Below are positions 17,668 to 25,909 of a stretch of DNA of 64,000 bases, piece by piece. The stretch lies in contig NZ_BJOV01000005.1 of the NCBI RefSeq assembly GCF_009932475.1, positions 1,178,001 to 1,242,000 of the forward strand, given 5' to 3'. The position numbers and the translations under genes are program-made. Each line of letters begins with the position of its first letter. Within the stretch, counting starts at the first letter, position 1. The notes beneath the pieces were generated by a model. The model worked only from the letters and a program-made list of their open reading frames with translations, made no database searches and was not told where the DNA came from. Source of the DNA: Gordonia spumicola. Its GTDB lineage: Bacteria > Actinomycetota > Actinomycetes > Mycobacteriales > Mycobacteriaceae.

Positions 17668-19265
17668 GGGCGTTCCTTCTCGACGGTGCTGGCTAGCGGC
17701 GGGCGCGGGATCGACCTGCGCTGGGCCGGTTCAGCCGGGCTCCTCGATGCGCCTGCGTCCGGGGAAGCGCGGCCGGGCGCCCAGACCAGCAGGATCGCGG
17801 CACCCGCCGCCGCGATGAGTGCGAGGACGATCGCGGACTGCTCGACGCCGTGCAGGAACGCGGACTTGGCGAAGTCGGCGAGTTGCTGGCCGGCCGGTCC
17901 CGCCCGGTCGGCGACCTCGAGGGCACCGGCGAGTGAGTCGGCGACCGGGCCCCGCGCCTCCGGTGGGAGCCGCGTGACCGCGGGGGCGATGTTGTGGCTG
18001 TACCCGGCGGCCAGGACACTGCCGGCGACCGCGATGCCGATCGCCGCGCCGACCTCGCGGGTGGCGTCGTTGACCGCCGCAGCGACCCCGTGCTTTTCGA
18101 CCGCGGTGTCCGCGACGATAGCCGCCGTCGCCGGCGCCGCGGTCAGGCCCAGACCCGAGCTCATGATCAGCGTCGGCCACATCACGTCGAGGTAGGTGGA
18201 GTCCAAATCCAGCCGGCTGATGAAGTAGAACCCCGCGGCGATGGCGAGCAGACCGGTCACCGTCATCAACCGCAACCCCAGCCGGGTCGTCATCCACGGT
18301 GCGACCGCCGACAAGAGCACCAATGGCACCATCATCGGCGCCAAGGCCAGCGCTGAACCCAACGGGCTGTATCCAAAGATCAACTGCAGGTATTGGACGA
18401 GGACCAGGAAGACACCGAACGTCACCAGGAACTGGATGGTGATGGAGAACGATCCGCTCCCGAAGCCACGACGGGCGAAGAACCGCACATCGAGCAGTGG
18501 ATGATCCGCCCGCAACTCCCACACCACGAACACCCCTGTGGCCACCACCCCCAGCCCGAACCCGGTGACCACCACGGGATCCGACCAGCCGCGTACTGGG
18601 GCTTCGATGATGGCGAGCACCACTAGTCCGACCGCGAACACCACCGCGACCGATCCGATCACATCCATCAGTGGCGGATTTTCCTGGCGGGATTCGGGAA
18701 TGGTGAAGGCACACAACAGCAGAAACACCCCCACCGCGGTCAGGCCGACGAAGATTGACTGCCACGACCAGTAGTTGAGCAGCAGCCCCGACCCGAGAAT
18801 CCCCAGCAGACCCCCGGACCCGGCGACCCCCGCCCAGATCCCGACCGCACGCCCCCGCTGCTGCTCGGGGAATCCCGCAGTCAGGATCGACAGCGTGGAC
18901 GGCATCATGAACGCCGCACCCACCCCGGCCGCTGCCCGCGCCGCGATCAACCACCACGGTGTCGATACCAACAGTGGCACCGCCGAGGCCAGCGAAAACA
19001 GCGCCAACCCCACGATCAGCACCGCCCGTCGGCCGTAGCGGTCACCCAGGGCCCCGGCGGGCAACACCAGACACGCCAGCACCAGCGTGTACCCGTCGAC
19101 CACCCAGGTGAGCTGGGTTTGCGTCGCCCCGGTGGCCACCGCAATGTTCGGAAGCGCGGTGTACAGGGCCGCCATTGAGGCGACCACCAGGGCCACCGAC
19201 AGGCACGAGACCACCAACGTCCACTTCTGCGCCCGCGACAGCAGCACTCGATCATCGGCGGTCAT
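17664..19265 (-). CDS. DHA2-type MFS drug efflux transporter
   Basis: 533 residues with about 14 membrane segments, the DHA2 (14-helix) drug:H+ antiporter layout. Seen: WVVDGYTLVLACLVLPAGALGDRYGRR (motif A), a motif C-like run GVAGSGGLLGILGSGLLL, and a long periplasmic loop before the last helix. The ATG at 19265 follows a GGAGGTGG run. It is divergent from a TetR gene across a perfect inverted repeat, the usual set-up for substrate-induced efflux, and coupled to the thioesterase gene downstream. Confidence 0.85.
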   Translation of the reverse strand: MTADDRVLLSRAQKWTLVVSCLSVALVVASMAALYTALPNIAVATGATQTQLTWVVDGYTLVLACLVLPAGALGDRYGRRAVLIVGLALFSLASAVPLLVSTPWWLIAARAAAGVGAAFMMPSTLSILTAGFPEQQRGRAVGIWAGVAGSGGLLGILGSGLLLNYWSWQSIFVGLTAVGVFLLLCAFTIPESRQENPPLMDVIGSVAVVFAVGLVVLAIIEAPVRGWSDPVVVTGFGLGVVATGVFVVWELRADHPLLDVRFFARRGFGSGSFSITIQFLVTFGVFLVLVQYLQLIFGYSPLGSALALAPMMVPLVLLSAVAPWMTTRLGLRLMTVTGLLAIAAGFYFISRLDLDSTYLDVMWPTLIMSSGLGLTAAPATAAIVADTAVEKHGVAAAVNDATREVGAAIGIAVAGSVLAAGYSHNIAPAVTRLPPEARGPVADSLAGALEVADRAGPAGQQLADFAKSAFLHGVEQSAIVLALIAAAGAAILLVWAPGRASPDAGASRSPAEPAQRRSIPRPPLASTVEKERP

Positions 19266-19281
19266 GCAGCCACCTCCACTT

Positions 19282-19302
19282 AACGCTACAGTTGGTAGCG
19301 TT
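19282..19302. promoter_or_regulatory. TetR operator, MFS/TetR intergenic
   Basis: Perfect 8-bp inverted repeat AACGCTAC (19282-19289) and GTAGCGTT (19295-19302) with a 5-base spacer. It lies just upstream of the MFS start and between the two divergent genes. The size and symmetry fit a TetR-dimer site. Confidence 0.7.
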
Positions 19303-19374
19303 CCACTACTATGAGTACCACAATGCGGGGTGCGGGGATAGTGCCTGCGACTGATCCGAGGGCACAATTACGAG

Positions 19375-20181
19375 GTGGGCGAAGAGATGATCAACCAGAA
19401 CTCCGACGACGACGAGGACCGGCTCGTGGATCCCCGGAAGGCACGCTCACGCGCACGACTGCTCGACGCGGCGACGTCCCTGCTCTCGACCGGCGGTATC
19501 GAGGCCGTCACGATCGACGCGGTCACCAAGGCGTCCAAGGTCGCGCGGACTACCCTCTACCGGCACTTCACCGACAGCACCCAGCTCCTGGCCGCGGCGT
19601 TCGAGCGTCTGCTTCCCCCGGTCACCGCGCCGCCGGCGTCCGGAACGATCCGTGAACAGTTGATCAAACTGCTGGACCGTCAGGCCAAGCTCATCGAGGA
19701 AGCCCCCGCCCAATTGACGATGCTCGGGTGGCTCGCCCTCGGGTCCGCCCAATCCGGCACGGCCGAGGCGACATCGCATCCCGAAGAAGACCGCAACCCG
19801 GTCAGTTCCCTTCGCGCACGGGTGGTCAACCAATACCGCGAACCGTTCGACCGGATCCTGGGCAGCCCCGAAGCCCAGCAAGAGCTCGGTCGCTTCGACA
19901 CCAATCTCGCCCTGACCCAACTCGTCGGACCCATCGTCTTCACCCGACTCACTGCACTCCCGCCGATCGGCCCGGCTGAACGACAGCAACTCGTCGACGA
20001 CTTTCTCGCTGCACGCTCCGCGCAACGCGCGCTGACAGTGACCCGCACTGTGGGTTTCCCCTCGTACCATAGAGACATCGCCTTTGAGGAGATGAGTGGC
20101 GATGAGCACGACGAGGAAGTATCGAAAGTTCGACGAGGATTTCAAGCAGGGTGCGGTCCAGTTGGTGACCGAGACCGGTAA
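19375..20181 (+). CDS. TetR repressor with IS-altered C-terminus
   Basis: TetR regulator; HTH at about residues 25-70 (ARSRARLLDAATSLLSTGG, DAVTKASKVARTTLYRHF). The IS3 element entered near the 3' end: removing it and one ACT copy gives an ending VTRTDL and a TGA at 21455-21457, so only the last two native residues are lost. The present frame instead continues through the IS end to 20181, adding about 44 foreign residues. The start may be GTG 19375 or ATG 19387. It is divergent from the MFS gene it probably controls; a decayed relative lies at 49845-50350. Confidence 0.75.
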   Translation: MGEEMINQNSDDDEDRLVDPRKARSRARLLDAATSLLSTGGIEAVTIDAVTKASKVARTTLYRHFTDSTQLLAAAFERLLPPVTAPPASGTIREQLIKLLDRQAKLIEEAPAQLTMLGWLALGSAQSGTAEATSHPEEDRNPVSSLRARVVNQYREPFDRILGSPEAQQELGRFDTNLALTQLVGPIVFTRLTALPPIGPAERQQLVDDFLAARSAQRALTVTRTVGFPSYHRDIAFEEMSGDEHDEEVSKVRRGFQAGCGPVGDRDR

Positions 20182-20404
20182 GTCGATCGCTGAGGTCGCC
20201 CGGGATCTGGGTGTCAACGAGGGCACGCTGGGCAACTGGTGCGCCAAGGCCCGTGCCGAACGAGACGGCGGCAACACCGGCTTGAGCGAGGACGAACGGG
20301 CCGAGCTGACCCGTTTGCGCCGGGAGAATGTGGAGCTGCGGATGCAGCGTGATGTCCTCAAGCGCTCCACGGCCCTTTGGGTGGAAGAGGCGATGGGCCG
20401 GTAG
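20102..20404 (+). CDS. IS3 OrfA (HTH protein)
   Basis: About 100 residues with the IS3/IS911 OrfA plan: a helix-turn-helix (FKQGAVQLVTETGKSIAEVARDLGVNEGTLGNWCAKA) followed by a leucine-rich coiled coil (ELTRLRRENVELRMQRDVLKRS). It binds IS ends and multimerises. The end overlaps orfB in the -1 frame, as expected for an OrfAB fusion made by frameshifting; the overlap contains CCCTTTGG, though this is not a classic slippery heptamer in frame. Confidence 0.85.
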   Translation: MSTTRKYRKFDEDFKQGAVQLVTETGKSIAEVARDLGVNEGTLGNWCAKARAERDGGNTGLSEDERAELTRLRRENVELRMQRDVLKRSTALWVEEAMGR

Positions 20405-21294
20405 CTGTGGCTACCTTCATCGCTGCTCAGAGGGCAGAGCAGCGCATCCCGCACGCCGCCTCGTGTCGGGCGCTGGGGGTGTCCCAGCCGTGGTTCTACA
20501 AGTGGCGCCACGGCGACCCCTCGGTCCGCCATGCCCGCCGCGAGAAGCTGGCCGTGGACATCAAACGGCTGTTCGCGCAGCATAACGGCACCTACGGGTC
20601 GCCGCGGATCACCGCTGACCTGCGCGATGAGGGCTGGAAGGTCAGCGTGAACACCGTGGCGGCGATCATGGGCGAGCTCGACCTGGGCGCCCGGCGCCGC
20701 AAACGCCGCAAGTCCACCACCCGGCAAGGGCGGGGCCGGTGGCGGGCACCGGACCGAATCGACCGGGACTTCGCCACCGACCGGATCAATCACAAGTGGT
20801 ACGGCGACGGCACCGAAGTGCCCACTGACGAGGGCAAACTCTATCTCGACAGTGTGCTGGATATGGGCTCTCGCCGCATCGTCGGGTTCGCCATCGGGGA
20901 GCACCACGACGCCCCACTGGCCCGCGCAGCATTGCAGATGGCGATCGCCGTGCGGGGCGGCAAAGACGCCGTCAGATCGGTCATTATGCATACCGATCAA
21001 GGAAGCGAATACACCGCCGACCTCTTCCGCCAAGCGTGCGGCCGGATGGGCGTGCACCAGTCGATGGGCCGGGTCGGCTCGGCCCTGGACAACGCGGTCA
21101 TCGAGAGCTGGCACTCCACCCTGGAGTTCGAGCTGCGCGAGCTCGAGCACTTCGCCACCAAAGTCCAGGCTCGTCGCGCAATCGCCGCCTGGATCGAGCA
21201 GTACAACCACGAGCGGCGCCATTCATCGATCGGAATGATCAGCCCCATCGACTACGAGCAGGCGCTGGCCACCGAGCAGAAGGAGGCGGCGTAG
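20377..21294 (+). CDS. IS3 OrfB transposase
   Basis: 305-codon frame of the IS3 OrfB type. An HTH_21-like N-terminal part (HNGTYGSPRITADLRDEGWKVS) is followed by the rve/DDE catalytic core: Asp in WYGDGTEVPT, Asp in IMHTDQGSEYTADLF, Glu in DNAVIESWHSTLEFE, then NHERRHSSIG. The first codon is a TTG inside orfA; production through -1 frameshift from orfA is more likely than independent initiation. It looks intact. Confidence 0.88.
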   Translation: MGGRGDGPVAVATFIAAQRAEQRIPHAASCRALGVSQPWFYKWRHGDPSVRHARREKLAVDIKRLFAQHNGTYGSPRITADLRDEGWKVSVNTVAAIMGELDLGARRRKRRKSTTRQGRGRWRAPDRIDRDFATDRINHKWYGDGTEVPTDEGKLYLDSVLDMGSRRIVGFAIGEHHDAPLARAALQMAIAVRGGKDAVRSVIMHTDQGSEYTADLFRQACGRMGVHQSMGRVGSALDNAVIESWHSTLEFELRELEHFATKVQARRAIAAWIEQYNHERRHSSIGMISPIDYEQALATEQKEAA

Positions 21295-21445
21295 ATGTCC
21301 GCCCCGACAGCCCCTCGACCAGCCCAGTCGCCGGCGCCAAGTTCATCAGGAAGGAGATTCTCCGCGGTCCCTCTCGGTCCCCAATCACCGACAAAGCAGG
21401 GGCCTGTCAGACAAAATCTCGTCTCTACGGTTCCAGGGGATTGAC

Positions 21446-21735
21446 ACTGATCTCTGATTCAGCACCCGCCCGAGGCGGCGGGTCGTCAAGGACCCCAATC
21501 TCTTGCCCGGCTCCAGAGCGGTGTCCTCGGCGGCTTTTCTCAGACGCTCGCTCAAAATCGTTGCACCAAAGCTCAGCTCCAGCGAATAATTCATGTACCG
21601 AATGTCGGTGGCACGGAACAACGCGGCCTTCCCGTTCGTGTACAGGTCGTTGTTGTTCTGATATCGAAAACGTTTGTCCTGATTAGGGAAATCAATCTTG
21701 ATCGGGCCATCACCGGGCCCAAGGATGCCTTGCAA
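21446..21735 (-). pseudogene. Possible frameshifted tail of the HEPN-like gene
   Basis: A minus-strand frame (LQGILGPGDGPIKIDFPNQDKRF then a helical part RYMNYSLELSFGATILSERL) begins inside the end of the HEPN-like gene in another frame, and runs up to the IS3 end. The overlap and lack of a good start suggest it was once the C-terminal part of that gene and has been shifted out of frame. It could also be a small separate gene. I do not recognise a family. Confidence 0.4.
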
Positions 21736-22453
21736 ACCGGCCCATCGAAGCCCACATGGTTCGAGGGAGCGCCGACTGGAGCATCACATTTGTTTCTCGG
21801 TCGAGGCGCTTGGTAACCGCGAGCACAGCGACCATTTCTCCATGCCCAAACTCGATCCTGTCGCCAACAGATAGCGTCGTCGGGTCTCGATGAGCGAGGG
21901 CGATCCAGCCATCTGTTAGCGGCCGAGTCCAACCTCGCACTGCATCAATCAACTGTTGACGCACGATTCCACCATTATGGATCACATCATTGCGCATCCA
22001 ACGCAACGCGTCGATGTAGGCGATCATATCGGTTGTGTACTCACCACCGGAGGCATCCGCAATATTCTGATGCAGCTCATTAAGATTGGCCTTCGCCTTT
22101 GCGGCGGAACAGCACCCGGCGTTGTGTAGCATCTTGGCGCAGGTTCGCAGGTAGTCCTCGTGAAGTGACAATACGTAGGGAACCGACATCATCCCCAGAT
22201 GGGAATCTGCCGCAGATAGGATCTCAGCAGCACTTTCAGACCGTAAATTAAATCGCTTGATATGTTCGACGTTCGGAAAGATCTCAGGCAACATGCGCTC
22301 TGATCCGAGAGTGAGCTGTAAGAAGTGGGCGGATAATTGAGCACCGGCAAGCAGCCCCATCACAGCATTGTTTGCTGCATCTTTTCGGGCTTCATACTGC
22401 CGGTGAATCTTGAAGCGTGCAACAGCACTCTTAGGTGGACCTGATCTAGACAT
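21710..22453 (-). CDS. HEPN-like protein with RX4H motif
   Basis: 247-residue helical protein. The segment MIAYIDALRWMRNDVIHNGGIV holds the motif R-N-D-V-I-H, which fits the RX4-6H active site of HEPN-domain RNases. The preceding helices (LHEDYLRTCAKMLHNAG, AKANLNELHQNIAD) fit a HEPN four-helix bundle. Base composition is clearly lower in GC than in the flanking chromosome. It follows the recombinase module A on the same strand (56 bp after its last gene) and may be cargo. The start ATG at 22453 is preferred over one 27 bases upstream. Toxin or defence function is only inferred. Confidence 0.55.
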   Translation of the reverse strand: MSRSGPPKSAVARFKIHRQYEARKDAANNAVMGLLAGAQLSAHFLQLTLGSERMLPEIFPNVEHIKRFNLRSESAAEILSAADSHLGMMSVPYVLSLHEDYLRTCAKMLHNAGCCSAAKAKANLNELHQNIADASGGEYTTDMIAYIDALRWMRNDVIHNGGIVRQQLIDAVRGWTRPLTDGWIALAHRDPTTLSVGDRIEFGHGEMVAVLAVTKRLDRETNVMLQSALPRTMWASMGRFARHPWAR

Positions 22454-22509
22454 GGTTACACCCCGACTGCGCCGATACATTTGCTGAATGCGTGGCGGCC
22501 CATCCTTCC

Positions 22510-23982
22510 TTAGACATTGATATCTCCATCGATCGCTGATATGTACTGGGCATATGTCGCTGCTGACGCCACAGCGTGTCGCTCGATGGTGGCAGGGGAG
22601 TAGCCGAGTGTGTCGGCAAGGATCGCGGCGGGCGCGAGTTTGGTGAGTTCGTGCAGGGTGCCGAGCCGGGCGGCGCGCGTGCCGAACGTCGACTTCAGCC
22701 GGTTCCGTAGGTGGCCTGGGTTGATGTGTTGGCCGGGGACGTAGCCGCGGAATACCCAGTTTGTGGCCGGGTGGGCGGCGGTGTTCGCCCGTTCCCCGGC
22801 GAGGTAACGGAACGGTTCGTCGAGCGGTGCGGGTAGAGCGACGGCGATGTCGCCAAGAGTGACGGTCACGAGTTCATCGGAAACGATGACGCAGTCCCAG
22901 GTGAGTTTGACGACCCGGTCGATCTGCTGGCCGAAGACGAGCACCAAGATCGCTGCAGCTCGGTCCCGTGGATTCAGTGCCGGTTGGTTTGACGTAATGC
23001 TGTCGACGGCGTCTTGCTGGGCCTCGGCACTCATCTTCGGGCTGGTTCCGCGACGATGAGGTGTCATCGTTAGGTCTACGGCGACCAGCTTGGTCGTGAT
23101 CGCCCACGCAAGGAACCGGATGGCGAACTCTCGTGTGCTCGGGCCTTCGGATTGCCATGCGTCCAGATCGGGTTGGGATAGGTCGCCGATCAAGACGTCC
23201 CGGTCGGTGAGCCAATTGAGGAATTCGATTGTGACGGTGACAGTTTGCTTAGATCGTAGGAACGTGCCGTGCGACACCGACTTCATCGAGTGCATCTGCC
23301 GCAGGTGGTGCCAACGAATGTAGCGGTTAGCGATGTCGCGATGTTCCGCCGATTTCAGGCGGTCGAGGGCGTCGTTGGACCAGTCGATGTAACGGTGGAG
23401 CAATCCATCCCTGGGCGGCAGGATCTGGTGTGTGACAAGGAGTTCTCGGACGTATTCTCGGGTGCGCGATCGGGGGAGTCCGTCGACCGCATCGTGGGTA
23501 ACGAGCGGGGTGCGGGCCAGCTCGGCTAGGAACGCCGTGACATGTTCTTGGTTGATCCAGGTCAGGCCGCTGTTGGCTCGTTTCATCGACTTCAGGGCAG
23601 TTGCAAAGGGGTTCAGCTCCTCGTTGATGACACCGGTCTCTGGATTTGTCAGCAATCGGTCGACGGTCGACCCCAGGACGCATCGCCAGCAGCGTCCCTG
23701 TGCGTAGAGTTCATCCTCGGCGCCGCACACAACGCAGTCGACGTTGAGTTTGATCCCCGCGCATTTGCGGCACGCCGGTTGGCCATTGATAATTCCTGGT
23801 AGTACTCCATCGTGACCGCACGGGCACACACCCCGGGTACGTTTGGCTGCTTGGTAGCAGTAGCCGCACACCCCGAGACCCTGCCAAGTGACGACACATT
23901 CTCGGTGCTCACCGCATCGGTCGCACGGGACCTCCCATCGCTGTGAGTCTTGGGGTTTACGTGGTCTTGCCATCGCCATCAT
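22510..23982 (-). CDS. Zinc-ribbon protein with degenerate recombinase domain (module A)
   Basis: 490 residues. The N-terminal 110 residues hold six paired-cysteine knuckles (CDRC, CGYC, CPC, CRKC, CVVC, CWRC), enough for three zinc ribbons. The middle is helical (LPPRDGLLHRYIDW, RYIRWHHLRQ). The C-terminal 200 residues follow a tyrosine-recombinase plan, ending DTLGYSPATIERHAVASAATYAQYI, but the box I Arg is replaced (FGQQIDRVVKLTW) and no HxxR is present, so catalysis is unlikely. It overlaps the 3' end of the HTH gene. The homologous gene of module B (27371-28855) has the same plan. Confidence 0.65.
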   Translation of the reverse strand: MMAMARPRKPQDSQRWEVPCDRCGEHRECVVTWQGLGVCGYCYQAAKRTRGVCPCGHDGVLPGIINGQPACRKCAGIKLNVDCVVCGAEDELYAQGRCWRCVLGSTVDRLLTNPETGVINEELNPFATALKSMKRANSGLTWINQEHVTAFLAELARTPLVTHDAVDGLPRSRTREYVRELLVTHQILPPRDGLLHRYIDWSNDALDRLKSAEHRDIANRYIRWHHLRQMHSMKSVSHGTFLRSKQTVTVTIEFLNWLTDRDVLIGDLSQPDLDAWQSEGPSTREFAIRFLAWAITTKLVAVDLTMTPHRRGTSPKMSAEAQQDAVDSITSNQPALNPRDRAAAILVLVFGQQIDRVVKLTWDCVIVSDELVTVTLGDIAVALPAPLDEPFRYLAGERANTAAHPATNWVFRGYVPGQHINPGHLRNRLKSTFGTRAARLGTLHELTKLAPAAILADTLGYSPATIERHAVASAATYAQYISAIDGDINV

Positions 23983-24322
23983 CGCTACGGACGACGCGGA
24001 TTCGGCGGGCAACGGAGCGCTTCTCACCAATGCCGAGATCCGCTGGGCTGGCTGGTGCGTCCGCCGTAGCTGCAGCACGCATCTCCACGTACGGCTCGAA
24101 CAGATCGTTAGGCGTGCATTCAAGGATGTCGCATAACGCGGCGAACGTGCGGGCAGGGATCCGCTCGGGTGTGCCGGTCACCAGTCGGTGGACCTGAGCA
24201 TTCGACAGGTTGATACCGCGAGACTTCAGCAACGGGATGAGTTCCGTTGTCTTCCAGAGGTTGTGATCAGCCATCCGCTGGCGCAGATTCCAGTGATAGC
24301 CAACCCGACGTTGCTCGCTCAC
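23957..24322 (-). CDS. XRE-type HTH protein (module A)
   Basis: 121-residue Cro/C1-type helix-turn-helix protein. The HTH covers LIPLLKSRGINLSNAQVHRLVTG followed by ALCDILECTPNDLFEPY, the usual end of the XRE fold; the last 40 residues are Arg/Asp-rich. The ATG overlaps the integrase stop (ATGA at 24319-24322). By hand, roughly 30 of 70 core residues match the HTH protein of module B. It may repress the module or act as an accessory factor in recombination. Confidence 0.8.
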   Translation of the reverse strand: MSEQRRVGYHWNLRQRMADHNLWKTTELIPLLKSRGINLSNAQVHRLVTGTPERIPARTFAALCDILECTPNDLFEPYVEMRAAATADAPASPADLGIGEKRSVARRIRVVRSDDGDGKTT

Positions 24323-25452
24323 ATGCCCTTCCCTGCATCTTTTTCGTCACGTGTGACGATTCGTTGCTGGATCATCCGTTGGATGGTCTTCTGTTTAAAG
24401 TCTGCCGAGACCGAGGTGTAGAGCGCAGTGGTCGATGAGTAGGCGTGGCCAACCTGTTGCTGGACAAACATCGGGTCGTACCCGGCCTCGAGGAGATGAG
24501 TGACATAGGAGTGACGCAGACAGTGCATCTTCAACTCTGTCGGCAGCCCAGCCAGTTCGCGGACCGTAGTGAAAGTGCGATTGAAGTTGCGGATGCCCGT
24601 GGCGCCGGCGCGTTCCGACGGCCACAGCGAAGCCGAGCGGTCCGCTGTGGCGAACTGTTCGCGCCCCTGCGGCGAGAGCCAATGACCAAGAAGATCGACC
24701 ACCCAGTCAAACTCAGGCACCGTGAGAACAGTGCGACGGCGCGGTCCCGACCCCGACATACCTTTGGCGTAGCGAACCTGAACAGCGCCATAGCGGCCGT
24801 ACTTGCCTACGTGCGGATTTGGGCCGAAGTCGTGGTAGTCGAGCATGGAAAGTTCCCGACGGCGCAAACCGTAGGCGTAGCACACCTTGAACGCAGTGGA
24901 GTCTCGCATCAGTGGGAGCCAGCGCTTCGAGCCTTTGGCGAACTCTCGATCGACGAGATCATCGCAGGCATCGAAGAATGTCTGCAACTCAGTCTGAGTG
25001 AAGCTGCGCCGGTCCGCCGGAATGGCGTCATCGGTCTTGTGACGCGGCGTGTTCCACTCGAACACGACTTGGGCGGGAACGTCGTCAAATGCTTTGCTGC
25101 AGAACGCAGCCCAACCATACCTTTCGTCAGTGACGTAATAGCAGAAGGCCCTGATCGTGCCGGCGTTCGCGCGCAGCGTCGACACCGAAACCGCCTTGGG
25201 GCCGGTGCGTCGATCTGCCAGAAACTCATCGACATGGATAGGCTGCCACGCCCACGGGTACTCGTTCGAGTGCTCCTGAAAACGAGACACCAGGCTGCAC
25301 GATGACTGGATGAACGGCACGCCGAGTCCACGGGCCAGCATTTGCGCTCGCCAGCCATCCAGCATCGCCTCGAAGACGCGGTCCTCGGGCCGCAGTAGAC
25401 CGACGACACCGTTCGACAGAAACTCTGGTAGTCGACCCGGAACACTCTGCAT
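24319..25452 (-). CDS. Tyrosine recombinase/integrase (module A)
   Basis: 377-residue site-specific recombinase. The N-terminal SAM-like domain (LLRPEDRVFEAMLDGWRAQML) is followed by the catalytic domain with box I Arg (AYGLRRRELSML), Lys region, HCLRHSYVTHLLEAG (HxxR), GHAYSSTTALYTSVSADF with the His and the nucleophile Tyr. All key residues are present. The ATG at 25452 is chosen by alignment to module B; a TACACT -10-like box 7 bases before it fits a leaderless start. It is the first gene of a three-gene unit pointing left. Confidence 0.85.
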   Translation of the reverse strand: MQSVPGRLPEFLSNGVVGLLRPEDRVFEAMLDGWRAQMLARGLGVPFIQSSCSLVSRFQEHSNEYPWAWQPIHVDEFLADRRTGPKAVSVSTLRANAGTIRAFCYYVTDERYGWAAFCSKAFDDVPAQVVFEWNTPRHKTDDAIPADRRSFTQTELQTFFDACDDLVDREFAKGSKRWLPLMRDSTAFKVCYAYGLRRRELSMLDYHDFGPNPHVGKYGRYGAVQVRYAKGMSGSGPRRRTVLTVPEFDWVVDLLGHWLSPQGREQFATADRSASLWPSERAGATGIRNFNRTFTTVRELAGLPTELKMHCLRHSYVTHLLEAGYDPMFVQQQVGHAYSSTTALYTSVSADFKQKTIQRMIQQRIVTRDEKDAGKGM

Positions 25453-25909
25453 GAACACAAGTGTAGCGCGAGAATCTCTCATCTGTTTGCATAAACAGAT
25501 GCTGATCTGCGCACTCGATCAACACGGCAGCCCTCGATGCGATGCCGCCATGCCATGCGGCCTGCGATTTCATTCAAGATCCGGTGGGACGGGTCTTCTC
25601 ATCTGTTTGAACTCGTCTCCTTTAAGCGCCGATAACATACATTATGTCAACTAGAACCCTGCGTATTGCATCAGATGAATCACCCCGAATCCCCCACGCC
25701 GGGTGGATCGTGTTTCATCTTATCGCGTCGTGACCTGCGTATACATGCCCGTTCAGCCATGCCGGGTGTCGACAGTCGGACGAGCTGCAGTCACGCCTGC
25801 CGCCGGCTTGCTTGATTGCGGCGCTCGATTGACCTGCGGGTATTGACCTACCGTCTCATTGGATGCATCATTGAATCATCAGATGAATCCGATTCTGGTG
25901 GAGGTTCCG
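25453..25909. promoter_or_regulatory. Divergent control region between the two recombinase modules
   Basis: This AT-richer spacer holds symmetric repeats. TCTCATCTGTTTG occurs twice on the module A side (25477-25489 and 25597-25609). The first copy is part of a perfect inverted repeat, ATCTGTTT (25481-25488) and AAACAGAT (25493-25500). On the module B side ATCAGATGAATC occurs twice (25670-25681 and 25878-25889), and shares the core CAGATGA, the complement of TCATCTG. Thus two copies face one way and two face the other. They may be HTH-protein operators or recombination sites. Confidence 0.55.

Larger units (their letters stand above)
20050..21445 (+). mobile_element. IS3-family element
   Basis: Ends share an inverted repeat: the left has TCCCCTCGTACCATAGAGAC and the complement of the right has TCCCCTGGAACCGTAGAGAC, 16 of 20 matching. 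A 3-bp direct repeat ACT flanks it (20047-20049 and 21446-21448). That placement also restores the TetR reading frame. It contains orfA and orfB in the overlapping arrangement of IS3 elements. Confidence 0.82.

Noticed and set aside
24188..25305. Plus-strand frames over integrase A
   Set aside because: Antisense shadows of a gene with complete recombinase motifs on the minus strand.
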